From Euleptes europaea (taxonomy: Eukaryota; Chordata; Lepidosauria; Squamata; Sphaerodactylidae): 64,000 bases of DNA. Positions within the stretch are counted from its first letter, which is position 1. Each line of letters opens with the position of its first letter. Shown here piece by piece: positions 13,099 to 27,208 of this stretch. The notes under the pieces are model-generated. The model saw only the letters and a list, made by a program, of their open reading frames with translations, did not search any database and was not told the origin of the DNA. Location: assembly GCF_029931775.1 (NCBI RefSeq), contig NC_079316.1, forward strand, positions 62,374,064 through 62,438,063, read 5' to 3'. The translations under genes were made by a program, and so were the position numbers.

Positions 13099-13449
13099 CT
13101 GGAGATGCAGTTCTTTATCTAGCCATTATGTCCCAGGGCAACAGGAGCAGTAGTACTCGGAACAGCTGCTAGCAGACTTTAATATACCACTTCCCAGGAT
13201 TCTTGGCAAAAGCTTGCAGTGAGTCAAACCTGAAACACTCAGCCCCGAACAAAGCTCTAAGATGGTAGTGAAGGATTGTGAATATATTGCATTGTATGAG
13301 TTCCAGCTGAGCACTACTAAAATTTTACTTTGACCTTAAATGCAAAACCTGAATCCTGATTACACTGATGGTAGGCAATTGTAAATAAGAAACATACATT
13401 CTTCAGCCCAAAGTGTTTATGAGTAGAAGGTCAGGGCACGCATTTTAAT

Positions 13450-13620
13450 TAATTAAAATTCCCTTTTTATTACTATTTTATTTATTTCAATTTATATCCC
13501 ACTCTCGTTCCCGGCCAAGCCGGGCTCAGGGCGGTTCACATCAACCAACACATAAAATACAATAGAGTTACAGGATGCTTTCCTTTGGGATATACCCTGG
13601 GGTTGACCACCGTGGTATTC
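13450..13620. repeat. Interspersed repeat fragment
   Basis: An ATTTATTT-type stretch leads into ccgggctcagggcggttcac. That motif is typical of widespread squamate SINE/LINE 3' regions, but I cannot assign the family. Confidence 0.45.
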
Positions 13621-13698
13621 TAGGAGCTCTGTGCTTCCCAGGTGTGAGATCCCCCAGATTTGGATCTGGACCATAGCGTACAGGGAGAATAGGTCCTG

Positions 13699-13836
13699 GA
13701 GAGAATAGGTATGCATCATGACTACTATCCATTTTGACTAGTAGCCATGAATACCCCTCTCCTCCATGAACATGTTTACTCCCCTCTTCAAGCCTTCCAA
13801 GTTGGCAGCCATCACCACATCCTGGCAGCTTCTCTT
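13699..13836 (-). mobile_element. CR1/L3-like LINE fragment
   Basis: This segment shares aatatgcatcatgac-type sequence and the tagccatg...cctctcctccatgaa block with the inner part of the element at 1798-2031, then extends further into the element (agccatcaccacatcctgg). Confidence 0.6.
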
Positions 13837-14347
13837 TTGAGAGAGGGGCACAGTCTGAAGCTCCACTGTCTTCAGCTGTGAACTGAAGGAATCCCCCGCT
13901 CACCAACGCTTGGCAAGGTACAAGGGGCTCTACCTTAGGCTCCACTCCTCCCCATGGGGTAGATTCCCTCGGATCCCAACATACCAATAGAAGCATCATT
14001 CAATAACCTGCAGTCTTGGCACTGAGCTTCTGCTCCCCGCCTTCACATACAGGAAACTGACAGTGCACATTTCTGAACCTTGGCTATTTGACAGGGCAGA
14101 GACTAGGTGCCATGTACGCAGTCTACCTGCCTGCTGCCACAGAAGGCAAGTTGAGGCAGGGCCCCGTCTGACAGGAAATCTGGAAGCAGGTTGAAAGAAG
14201 AGGGAAGCTTCCAACACAGTTCAGCGCTCCAGTGAAATATAGCAAGATTCAAGGGATCCCCCCGCTGTGATATTTTCCTGACCTGAAGTGGCCAAAAGGT
14301 GTCTATTTAGGACGTTTTCAGTAATGTTTCTCTTTTTCTCCCCCCAG

Positions 14348-14410
14348 TGTTGTCAAGTATGAACCTCTGGCTATTGTTTGACTCAATTTGCATTTTTCTG
14401 ATTTCCCAAG
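14348..14410 (+). CDS. VWA2: VWA2 coding exon 1: signal peptide
   Basis: The exon follows tctccccccag, carries 11 bases of 5' UTR, then ATG at 14359 and 17 hydrophobic codons typical of a signal peptide. It ends in phase 1 at gtaaac. The acceptor shows that transcription starts in an upstream exon not identified here. Confidence 0.88.
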
Positions 14411-17400
14411 GTAAACACTTTATTTGCAATTGTGAAATTTTTATTTGCAAAGGTGAATTTTTAGTGGGCCGTAGACTGCAGAATTAGGTGACACATAATG
14501 CAGGAGGGACATAACACGATTCCTGTTGGACAAGGAATAAGGCCGTTATCCACCTGGGTGTTAAATCTGGATGCCACTTGGGCATCATTCTTTGCCACAG
14601 ACATCTGACCAGGCACTCCGCTAGGCATGTCATGAGTTGGATGCTTGCTGATGTGCATCAGGCCACTCTATTAGGACACCAACAGTGCCACCCTAATCAG
14701 AGGGACACCCTTCTAAGCCCTTTGACTTGAACTCTGTTTAGGGTTGTGGCACTGTTAGTGTTTATGCTACGCCAGCACAGAGTGGTGTGGATATACTTGG
14801 TGATCTTGTTCTTCGTTCTTCTCGCTTTGAATTACACAGCATGCCTTACAACCCTTTCTCCTGCTGAGTCACAGCAGTGAGAATCCGAGGCTTAGTTTAA
14901 CGAGGGGTGCTAGATGGATCAAGTAAAGCCTGCCACAATCAGCGAGAGCAACAGGACCCTGCAAAGAATACCCACAAAGAGAATTTTCTAGTGCTTTCCA
15001 CTAATTCGAGGAAGCACCGCCTCATAAGAGCATAAGAAAAGCCATGCTGGATCAGACCAAGGCCCATCACGTCCAGCTCTCTGTTCACACAGTGGCCAAC
15101 CGGGTGCCCCTAGGAAGCTCACAAACAAGATGACTGCAGCAGCATTGTCCTGCCTGTGTTCCACAGTCATAAAGCTTTAAAATCCTTACAAAATACATTG
15201 GAACTGCTGGGGTAAAACACATGAAGGCTTTTATAGTGATGCATTACAGAGTAAGACATATTTCAGTTTATTTCATCCACCAACATTATTGACTATAGCA
15301 AGATATTTTTAACCTTGAATCTCTGCAGTTTGCTGGTATTCTGCTGTGATTGTATGGCTTCTAAAATTAAATTTTGAGCTGCAGTACGGTACGTTTAGGA
15401 TGCTAGATTGTAGTACACGTTGAGTATCCCTTATCCGGACATCCAATATCCGGACTGACCCCAAAACCAGACTTTTTGAGCCGACATGCAGGCATTACTC
15501 ACAGGCGCTCGGCATCACACCAGTTTGCTTTCTGATGGCTCAATGTACACAAAATTTTTAAAAATATTGTTTAGAATTATATTCAGGCTATGTGTATAAA
15601 GTGTATATAAAACATATATAAAACATAAATGTGTTTAGACTTGGGTCCCATCCCCAAGTTATCTCATTATGTATATGCAAATGTTCCAAAATATGGAAAG
15701 ATCTGAAATACAGACCACTTCTGGTTCCTAGCAGTCAGGAAAAGGGATCCTCAACCTGTAATTGTTTGTATGGCTATTTAAATTGATGCATTTTATTTTT
15801 TAAAAGCAAACAAACCATCCTATTCCATTCCTTGTTTTCATTTGATGTTTTCTAACCATCGTCTGGCAGAGCAATTCTTTGCAGGGTATGCCTTGCCGTT
15901 GGTACGTGTATCACCTTAGCCTTGTATACGCAGCATAGGCAGATTCCTGCTCCCAAAGAGCTTGCAGTCTAAAATAAACAGTGGTTTTCTTAACATGAAG
16001 CGGTGGCAATTGACTGACAATGTTGAAAACCATTTGATCCTGCAGCATTTGTGTCATGGAGTATACAAGAACTGCACGTCAGTCCGGAAATGGTGGAGAA
16101 AATTTCAGCAGCTGGCCAGTGTAAGTTTTGTTTCTTGTACTAAAATGGTTCTAATGCCATTTTTTCCCCAGCTGTATATTGGTGTGAGGGTGTGTATGAC
16201 TCAGTCCCCTCTTCCGTTCTTTTCTTAAATCTCCTATTGTTAGTTCTGTACATAGGCGAAGTCTGGATTTTAATTAGAACTTGATCTGTCTCTTCCAATG
16301 TTCAGGGTCTCTGCTTTGTAATAAGGCAGGATGAAGTTAAATGTATGGCTCCTCATGAATCCTGCATAGGCATGCCATTTTTCAGGCAGTGCACTGTCCT
16401 CCTGAGTAGTTGTGCGCATCACTATGTTTTGATATGGCTCTGGAGTTACTGAATTGAGAACACAATAATATGGTGATAAGTTCTAAGTAGAATAGAGCTT
16501 GAAGAATGATGCAAATTAAAACAAAAACAAAAATCTGGCTTCCAATGATTGCCTTAACCTTCTGCAGCTATAGTTGTCCATCCTTAGCCATTTCCTGCCT
16601 GTGCAGATCTTGCAAGACCAGCCGCTTCTCATTCAATCACCTCGATCAAGAATGGTACATTTGAGACTGGATTGTTGAGACTGCTTTTGTTTCCCTCTCA
16701 ATTATGGTTTGTGCGGTAAGAACAACTTCGGGAACACACCGTTTTTGTTGCAACCGAAACTTGGTTATCCAAATTTCTAAAGGCATGTTTATGCTCTGCA
16801 TACTTTCACAGGGCCCTCCCTGTACTGAGAGAGGACAGGTTTAGCTTAATCTGACTCCGTGAAAGCATGAAGGCTCCACTTTGGCACATATGCGGTCACA
16901 ACAGCTAGTAATTATTATGCAGGCAAGTCTGAGCGCGCTCAGGTAACACCAGGACATAGTCCCAAGAAAACCTGATGCTAGTATGAAACTGACTATGTGA
17001 AACTTGCTTCAGTCAAACCGCAGACGTCTTTGATCTGATGACTTTAATAGAATCACAGGGCTTTGTGATACTTTAACAGTCATTAACTCCAGCCTTGAGG
17101 AGGGTGCACGGCTCCTAACTTATACCCAAAGCTGGATGAAGTTTTGCAACATCCCTTGACTGTGTTTTTTAAAAGGTAGCATGTGTTGGGAGATTATCCT
17201 TTCTGCACATGTCGCAATGAAATAATGTCTGTGGACGCTACTGCACTCTCAGGGAGGCTATGCAACGTTTTTACAGTATGGAGGTTAACTGATACAATTT
17301 GGAATTATCCATTCCATGCACCTGAAATTTGTTGACAGCTCCAGAGATTCACATGGTTGCTTGGGCTAGCATTAGGGTTGCCAACCCCCAGGTACTAGCT

Positions 17401-20400
17401 GGAGATCTCCTGCTATTACAACTGATCTCCAGTCGATAGAAATCAGTTAACCTGGAGAAAATGGCTTCTTTGGCAATTGGCCTTTATGGCATTGAAGTCC
17501 CTCCCCTCCCCAAACCCCACCCTCCTCAGGCTCTGCCCCCAAAACCTCCTGCCGGTGGCGAAGAGGGACCTGGCAACCCTAGCTAGCGTCTATAACTGCA
17601 TGGAGGAAAAAAAAAGTTAATCGCCTCCTATGACCACATGGTTATGTTCTGCATTAGAGTATTCAGCAGTTTATAGATGCATGATGTAAGAAATCCACTT
17701 TTATGGATATTGGTGGTAGTAAAGCTGGGCTGAACCATGTGGCTAAATAATACACATGATAGATTTGCTTGGTCATAAGTACTATGCCATTTCTTCAAAG
17801 CAGCTAGCACACAGCTCCTAGTCTTTTGAATCTCATCATTAATCATTTATATGTTTCGTTTATTTAGAAGAGTTATATCCTTTTGTCATCATATAAATGG
17901 TACACAAGGTGGCTTCTAACATGAAATTAAAACATTATACAATTATATAGGTATTTAAAATCTAAAAGGTCTGATAGCAGAAGAATAAAAGCAAGAACTG
18001 TAATAAAACTTTCAAAACCCAAAGGGAAAAGGGGGGAAGTCAATCTTGCTGGGGCAAAGAATTCCACAGGCCATGAAAATGCTCAGATTTACAAACCTGG
18101 CAATCTTATCTCTGTCAGCACAGGACTGCAGAGCACAAATAGCTGTTTTTAGATCAAAGGGGAGGCTTGTAGGTTGAATATAAATGTTAGCAATCAGGCA
18201 AAACATATTTTGTTGTTTAATGGATGAAGCATATTTGCAAGATGTGAACTTAAATTATTGCAATTATTTGCCCCTGAACCTTCCTTTATTTATTATAACG
18301 GTTGAGCAAATGTAAGCCTTTGTTTATGTTCAGCCTGCATGCTGCTTCTTTCTCTCCTTATTGGCCAATGCCATCTGGCTGCTTAACATTGCTGCACTTT
18401 GTTGTGACAGAAATGCCTCTGTCTTTTCCCAGTAATGAATTGCTCCGCCCCAGTGGATATCTTGTTTCTGTTTGATGGCTCCTATAGTATTGGCAAAGGA
18501 AGCTTTGAAAGGTCAAAATACTTTGCAATGAAGCTTTGCGACGCCTTGGACATCAGTCCAGAAAAGGTGAGTCTACATCTTATGTACATCGAGAATGACT
18601 TGACCAAAAGCAGTCAGTCCTCCTTTTCTCTCTCTCTCTGCATATAAGCCTTCCATATTTATAACGATGGCACAGAATTGTTGCAACAACATGCAACAGT
18701 TACATCTTTGATATGTAGCCATATGTGGAGTTGAAATAATGAATCAAAAACATTTTAGTTAATTCATCAATTAATCATGCAGCTTATTTTTGAAAAGCTT
18801 TTAACGTAAGTGGTTAAGAGCAGCGGACGCTAATCTGGAGAACCAGGTTTGGGTCCCCGCTCCTCCACATGAAGCCTGCTGGGTGACCTTGGGCCGCAGT
18901 TCTGTCCAAACTCTCTCAGCCCATGCGGAAGCAGGCAGTGGCAACCCACCTCTGAACATCTCTTGTCTTGAAAACCCTACAGGGTCGCCATAAGTCATCT
19001 GTGACTTGCCAGCACACACACACTTCTTAAAAACTGCTGATTGCAGGTGATTTATAAGAGGAATTCTCCTTTCCCTCTCGAAGGGAGTGCTCTTTCTTGC
19101 TGTGACACATACACGTGTTGTCTAAGATTTCAGACACGGATCCCACAGAAGGATCCTGCAGATGGAAAGGACTTCCGTCCGCAGAGCTTCTCTCTTCCCA
19201 CTGCAACCCAAAATGACCCCTGAAATGGTGCTCATGGGGGATTGAGGGAGCCTCAGAAACAGCATGAGAGCAGAATTAGTGATACTCAACCATAGGAGTC
19301 CTCTGTGGAATCCAAGCCTGAACAACGCAAAATTACTTACAAAATGGAATGTATGGTTGGGTTGATTCAGATTTTTTCAACTGGGTGACAAACTTGTTAA
19401 GAAGCTCTCTACAATCCTTGTGCTTTCTAATACTAAAATCTAAATTATTTTATGTTGTAAAATCTTTCTTTCCTTCCAAGTTTTAAAAGGCCCAATAATG
19501 GCCTTGTAAACTAGTAAATGTAAACTAGTTTTACCAGACTTACATGTTGCCTTCTAGGCACCTGTAATTATATGCATGCCGTTTTCTTCCCTTTGTTTAT
19601 GATGCAGTACACTAAATCTGGATGTTCAGAAAAGGTGTAATTTGAGTATGTGGGTATACAAAATCCTTCCCTGGGTGTGAGGGACTGGCCTGAACGGTCT
19701 TCAGGTTATTTCCAAGCCAAAAACCTATGGCAGGTTTGCATAGCATGCATCTGCCAGGCCCACTAAAGGTAAAGGTCCCCTGTGCAAGCACCGGGTCATT
19801 CCTGACCCATGGGGACTAGATAGCTAATAAACTTTATGTTGTTGTGGCAAGAATTACCAGGTCCCTAGCAAAGCAAGCCTTGATCAGGCTTCCAAGTTAC
19901 TTGGGCCAAGCAGGGAATATCCTGTCCTCAGCCCCAATCTCTAGCACTCAAGAAATTGAGGAGCAGTAGAAAAAATGCCCCCCATAATCATGCTCCTTGG
20001 TCTTTATGGTCTTAACCATGGAGATCTGAGGAAATCTCTAGAGCATCACATAGAAGTGACATCTCATTCTCCTCAAACGCTAGGGTTGCCAGGTCCCTCT
20101 TCACCACCGGCGGGAGATTTTGGGGGCAGAGCCTGAGGAGGGCCGGACTTCAATGCCATAGACTTCAATTGCCAAAGCGGCCATTTTTCTCCTGGTGATC
20201 TGATCTCTATCGGCTGGAGATTAGTTGAATTAGCAGGAGATCTCCTGCTACTACCTGGCAGTTGGCAACCCTATCAAACGCCATCCTCCAGATCTCCAAG
20301 CATTTGCCTAGGCAGTGTTGGGAATTCTAGCCCTTAGATTCATTGGGTGGGGCCAGGTGATACCATATTGAATAGCAATATTAATGGTAGCAATCACGCA

Positions 20401-23400
20401 CACATCCTCTGTGAATGTGAGTAGCACTAAACATTAAACATTATTTAGCAGTTAGTGCCAGAGTATTTCCTCCTATCTCCAAAGTATGTGTTAATAATTA
20501 CTACAGGTAGGTATGCACAGACATCTTAGAAGAAGCCATCAAGGGTCTGAGCTAGCTAATAGCATTGACGTTTCAACCTACTGCCATGAGGCACTGAATA
20601 AAATTAAAAGTTAAGTCTCAGGGCCAAAGCCTGAGATCTAGCAATTCTAATTGTGGCCCACCTGGTATGCTATGTAAAAATTGGAAGATACTTGTTTATG
20701 TGTGTTCTATAGAGATGTGAAAATACAGGAAACCTGAATATTTTTGGTAAGTAGTTACTGGAGGGGTTTAGCTAGTTCCATCTCCATTTTCTCCTATTTA
20801 CACCTGTAAAAACAGTGTACAATTAAACCAGTGTTAAGGATCTTCTTCTGTGCTTTCAGGTCAGAGTGGGAGCCATACAGTTCAGCAATACTCCTCACTT
20901 AGAATTTCCCTTGGATGTGTACTTCACCAAGCAGGAGATAAAAGGCAGACTCAAGAAGATTATGTTCAAGTAAGATTATTATGCCCTGAGCTGGATGGCC
21001 CAGGCTAGCCCAATCTTTCAGATCTGCTTTGTACTTGAGTGGGAGACCACCAAGGAAGTCCATGGATCCTGTGCAGAGGCAGGCAATGGCAAACCTCCTC
21101 TGTACATCTCTTGCCTTGAAAACCCTATGGGGTCGCCATAAGTCAGCTGCAACTGAAAAGTCCCAGTCTCTTTAGTTTTCCTGAAAAGAAAGGTGCTCCA
21201 ACCCCAGCACTGTGGTTGTCCACTTTTTCCAACTCTGCAAAATCTTTATTTTTAGATATGATGACCAGGACTGTACACAGTATTTCTTTATGTGATGTTT
21301 CCATGTACTTCAACAACAGGACTCTTATCATTTAGGCCAATCATTCATTTATATTTCAAGGGAATCTACCTATAGCTGGGGGGTTTTTAGCTGAAGCCGT
21401 AAATGTTACAAACTGGCCTTGGCAACCTCTTGTTTTACAAACATTGTCCTACCAGCTGAGGCCATTTTAGGCTAACTTCTGAGTAGCAGCAGAATTCAAT
21501 TCATACTTGTTTTCCCCACAGTTGTTAATTTTACACAGGGTACCTGTGCGATGATATCTTAATTCACCAGGCGATCTCTCCGTATGCAGATACTAAGCCT
21601 GTGTCTGGACTGGGGTAGTTTTTGATCTTCCAAGAGAAGTCAGGATATGAAAAGTATAGTCTTTACTGTTGTTGAAATGTAACTGAAAGTAGGCTATCAA
21701 ACAGTAGTGAATAACTGAAACCTAGACATGTGCTGAAATTCCTTTAATGATGATAAGAGAATGTTGACAGCTCTAAAAGAGATAACGTCCTTCATTTTAG
21801 CCATTTATCTTGGATTTAGATGAAAAGCATAAATATATAAATGGCCAACATACCTAGGATGCCAGCTAGCACTTCAAGAAAAGCAAGTGCTCAGAATGGG
21901 AGTTCCTGATGACTTGTGCACATTACATCCCTGCTCATTTTATCTTTCTTTGCCCAAGGCAGGTTTTGGTCCCTGCAAAAGGTTATATTACTCTTTCTTT
22001 TCCCCCATGAACAGAAGGTGTACTTTTGCATCCTACTGCAAACCACCTAAAATGTGGGTTGAGTTGTATCATGCAAAATTGCTCATAAAAAAGGAGTCGG
22101 GATCTGTTGATCATGAGTAAAATAACAACAACAACAAAACACACAATCCAATCAGCTATCTTGCATTAACTCTAAAATCCAGCTTTTTATTTCATTTTAA
22201 CACTCTGTGTCATCCTCCATGGAGCTATGCCCATGTAAGAATGGACTTAGGTATAACTGTTCTTAGTATGACAGTCAAATACATTCCTGTTTTGAATGAC
22301 ATTTTTTCAGACAGTTTGATATTTTGCAGTCTTCATCCCAGTGGCCCTCTGCAACAAATCTTTTACAATCATTAGATCAAGAACCGAGGTACTGACTTTC
22401 CCAAGATCATCCAATGAGGCTACAGCTAGGAGACAATTTGAAATTAAGTCTTCTAAATCTGTAATGCTAGCCATACGATCATTGTGGATGTTGTAGAATA
22501 CTGATTTCAAGCTCATTGTGGTAGATGCCGTGTAATTTTTTTGTCTTTGTAAAAAAAAAAAAAAAAAGTGCCAGTACTGATATATAAAGCTGTGTCAATT
22601 TCCACCAATTCCCCCAACCCTCCTCAGATCCTCACTAGGCTGTCCCCCCACCCCCACCGCGACATTTCTGAGGACTCGGTAAGCTGCAGAAGAAGGGTGG
22701 GGGTTGCAGCTGCCCTCTCTTAAGAAAAGGGTACTTATTTTTTCTTTATGGTGTGGTTGGATACAGGCTATTATTTGGTAATCCTTCCAACAACCTTGTA
22801 AAGTAGATCAGAATTATTATCTGAGAGACTGGGGTTTGCCTATCCTAAGGCTACCTGTGAGTTCAAAGCAGTGGTGAGAGTGGATCTTGGACATTCTGAT
22901 TTTATTTGTATTTGCCTTTCCAAATGTGCACTAAACTCTTTTATTGTTGATTTGCTGGCAAAGCTGCCAACTGGCCAGGAAAAACCCTGACCTAATAAAA
23001 GGCTGATCCACAGAAAGCAGGCAATGTCTTTTTACAGGGTGGAAAAAAACAGCATTAATGCCTACAGAGCAAGCTGTTCTGAAAGACATAGGAGCAGGGC
23101 TTGTTGAAAAATTAGCAAGCCTGCTTGCAAAAGTCACCTTGGGAAGGAGCTTTGAAGTGTAACTCAAGCACTAATCTTTTGCTTTAGAAATCTTCCTTCT
23201 CCTACCCAGACGGGGAGGGGGGAGGGAGGGAGAACAGGTAACCCACCACCACTTCCTCCTTCTCAACCTGGGCTCTTCCCTCGCCACCTCCTCTGCCCAG
23301 CCTCTTCCCCCACCAGCTCTATCCCTGGGCCCCGTATCCACCCAGTTGATGGGGCAGCAGCAGCCTGCATGCCTGGGGCTATGGCAGCTCATCCTGTTGC

Positions 23401-26400
23401 CCACCTGCCTTTTCCCATGTGGACAGCTTGCCCACTTGGCTTTCTCCTTCCACCCCCCACCCCCCAGGGAGAATGAGCAGGCAACTGCCAGCTACTTCTC
23501 CACCACGGACTTCCCCCACCAGCCTTGACCATGGTATAGTTCTGTACTTTTCTGAGGTGGTTATCGGGCCTTTCACGCTGATGATTCCATTCTTACTAGG
23601 GTTGCCAACCTCCAGGTACTAGCTGGAGATCTCCTGCTATTATAACTGATCTCCAGCCGATAGAGATCAGTTCACCTGGAGAAAATGCCCACTTTGGCAA
23701 TTGGACTCTATGGCATTGAAGCCCCTCCACTCTCCAAACCCCGCTCTCCTCAGGCTCTGCTCCCAGACTCACCAGGTATTTCCTAACCCGGAGCTGGCAA
23801 CCCTAGTAATAGCCCAGTGTACAGAGTGGAGGGAAAAAAACTTAGATTGAATCAATGCCACCAAATCCAAGAGCCTGCTAATTCACAGCCTGGGAGAAGT
23901 TCTACCTCCTAAATCAATAAGCAGACCCGGCTGCACACAAGTCAAGATGTTAAATATCAGAAAGTGTAGGTTTTTAAACCGAAACTTTCAGCTAGTTTTG
24001 AGTCACTTTATGTACAAACAAACCAATGACAAAATGCAGCTGGCCGGGGAAGATATGACGGCTACTGGGAAATTGTTGATACATTCCTGACATTTAGATT
24101 GAGACAGACAACATTGGAGGGTAGAATAGAGGAGGCTCCTAAAAAGATCAAAGGAAGTCTGGCAGGAGTTTAGAGCACTGAGAATGATGGGGTGATACAA
24201 AGAGAAGTATATAGATAAAAGAACTAAGGAGCACAAAGTGTGAATGTGATCAAATACTTAATACAGCAGGAACTAAAGAAATGACTGCAGTGAGTCATTT
24301 TAGAACTGAATAAATGTGGCCCAGAATCAAAAGAGGATGCTTGTGACAATAAATAACAATGTACTCTAAAGACAAAGTAGACTTTTACAATCCTGCCTTT
24401 CCCAAGTCCCTTTTAATTGTAATGGACAAGGCAGTAATTGGAAATGGGATATATTAAGAATTCCCAGGGCAGGATGAGGAAAACAGATGGAGAAGTCCCT
24501 TTTCAGTCCAAAGTCAAATTATAAAATTGATTGGAACAGTGTAAGTAAAGTTTTGCCTTTGTTCTGCAATAAACTGTAAAACCAAAGATAACTGTTCCAG
24601 AACTACCACTTTAAGTAGACTACAGCAAAGGTGGCTGAGGATGATAGGAAGCAAAATATAAAGCTCAAGATCCTATAAGAAAATGCTAGAGATACCAACT
24701 GCTGAGGTCATTCAGTATGAATTAGAACACAGTTTGGGGTATAATTGTGCAGACTTTCTTTTCCCTAAGAAAGCATCAGTTGTCTGCTGTATCGAACAAA
24801 ACTCCAGGCAAATAACAATATGGGCAGCCGAACCTATTATTTACCGTAGTTGCTGAAACTATCCTCCTAATTTTCTGCTGATATAGATATTAGTATGTTT
24901 TACATTTTATTCTGATCGCCATCCACTGTTCTCAACCTTCTTTATGGTAACATCTTTTGTGTATGAAGAATGTTAGCACTTTTGGTCTTTTTACTTTGTC
25001 CTTTAACTTAACTGACGTTTAACATCTGTTATTGTTAGTTCTTGAAGTTAAAATGCTCTGTGCGGCAAGTATGTGTTTCCGTACTGCAATCAAACTGTGT
25101 GATGGCCAAAATGTTTTATAATAGTCCCAAGGATTTGCTAATAAAATCCATGAGTTTCCAAGAACTGCAATTAGCATCTTTTTAGCAGATGTTAGTGTAG
25201 AGGTTTTGCACCTGAGGTAGATTCTAGATCTTTTAATTTTTTCTTTTCACAACAATCCTTACAGGCAAGACATCTCACTGAATGTCTGATCACTTGGTGA
25301 CTTAATGAAAACATTGGCAACTGGCCAATGAAAAATATTGTCTCTGGTATTTCTTCTGTTTCCCATATACAAGCCATCTCTTGATTTGGTGATCACCAAG
25401 AGATGACCATTTATTGATTTACTTACTTCATGCATAGTCCACCTTTCACACTGGGACTCCAGGGAGATTACAGTTCAATGCAATAAAACAGTACAAACAG
25501 GATAATACATATAGTAAACAATGCTAGGAATAAAACTGCCTAGCATTTTCAGACATTATTGTTACAATCCTGCTCTCTTTATAAAAATGTCCTCTGAACA
25601 ATTCATTTTCACTACAACCCAATTCTTGATATTAAAAATGACATTCTGACCAGTTATGTTTTGCTACAACCTTCTTCCCTGTATAAAGATGCCCTCCTGA
25701 ATAAATCTGTTTTCCACATTCTGTGGAATGATAGAGTGCAGAAGCCTTCCTGACTCTGTCAGGCAGGCTATTCCACCAAGGTTCTGCTGACTTGCCCATT
25801 TTCAGGGTGGCGCCTTCAGGAGGATGGGTGAAGTTGCTGCAGCAGGTCAGATCCCAAGAGATGGTCCTGCAGATATGTGGGTTCCAGGCCATGAAGAGCT
25901 TTGGGAGTAATAAGCAGCACCTTGAACTGAACCCAGAAACTAATTGGTAACCATGGAGTGACACAGTAGGTGTAATATGCACATCCCATCTCTGGATAGC
26001 AATCAAGGTGAGGCTTCCCGTACCAGCTGGAGTTTCTGAATTGTCTTCAAGGCCAGATCCATGTACAGCGTATTCTAATAATCCATCCATCGCCCTCAAA
26101 ATCTGCCAGGCTACAAATGAGGTGTTTTCTACTGTTCCTTTAAGGTCTCCCTGGCTTGGGAGTTAAAGCGGCAGCAACTGGCCCTGTCTCCTCCCTGCCT
26201 CAATGTTTTTGTCTACTTTTCTGCCATCTGCTGTGTACTACACCTGAAGTCTAGTTCACTATGGTAAAAAATAAAATAAAAAAAAAAGCAAGTGGGCAAA
26301 AGGACCAAAGAAACTGGGTGGAAGAAACTGCTGCGAAACATGTATTTGAAACCTAGCTCAGGATTGGGAAACACCTGGAGATTTTTTGGGTGGAGCCTGA

Positions 26401-27172
26401 GGAAGACGGAGTTTGAGGATGGGAGGGACTTCAATGCCATAGAGTGCAATTGTCAAAGTGGTCATTTTCTCCACGTGAACTGGTCTTTATCGGCTGGAGA
26501 TCAGTTGTAATAGCAGGAGATCTCTATCTAGTACCTGGAGGTTGGCAACCCTGTTGAAACCCAATGTGTGGAAAGGGGAGACAAGTATTAGAATGTAACA
26601 GGTAGTTGGGTCCTAAATCAGGGGTAAGAAGCCCCAGCGTGCATGCCAAACACTGGTGCATCCGGCTGTTTTGCTTGACATATTGGGCCAATTCTCTGCT
26701 CAAGGACAGGAGGTGAGATGCTGGAGTTTGGCTTATTTCCAGGACACAATCGTTGCTTTTCCTCGCCTTCTTTTGTTTCCCAGCACACCAGCATCTTCCC
26801 AGGGAGACATTGCAGGTTTTTTGGGCTACCAGGCCAACCAGGTTGCCTACCCTTGTCCTAAATGGTGGTAATGGCTTGTTAGATAGGGCCATTAAATTAT
26901 TGCTATGCTTCTGTGCTTTACTCATTTGGCATATTTTTTGTGTGGAAATTATATATGTCTGTAGCTGTCAGCAAGTGGGCAGAAAAGAAGAAAACAACCG
27001 AAATGATGTTGAAGAGGAAATCAATGCCACCTCCAAAGTATTTTTGCTTCCTCTTCCATAGCCCCATTCACTGGCCAAGTATGACGAGTCTTTCCGTCTT
27101 GCCATTAAACTATAGTTTTAGGTTATGGCAGAACTATGAAGTATAGTTTATCCTACACAAATTTCATATAAG

Positions 27173-27208
<36 letters not shown>

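Noticed and set aside
20977-21060. 5S rRNA gene
   Set aside because: Only parts of 5S are present and they continue into a SINE body and tail.
25632-26099. 155-residue minus-strand open frame
   Set aside because: It coincides with a degraded interspersed repeat and shows no protein family signature.
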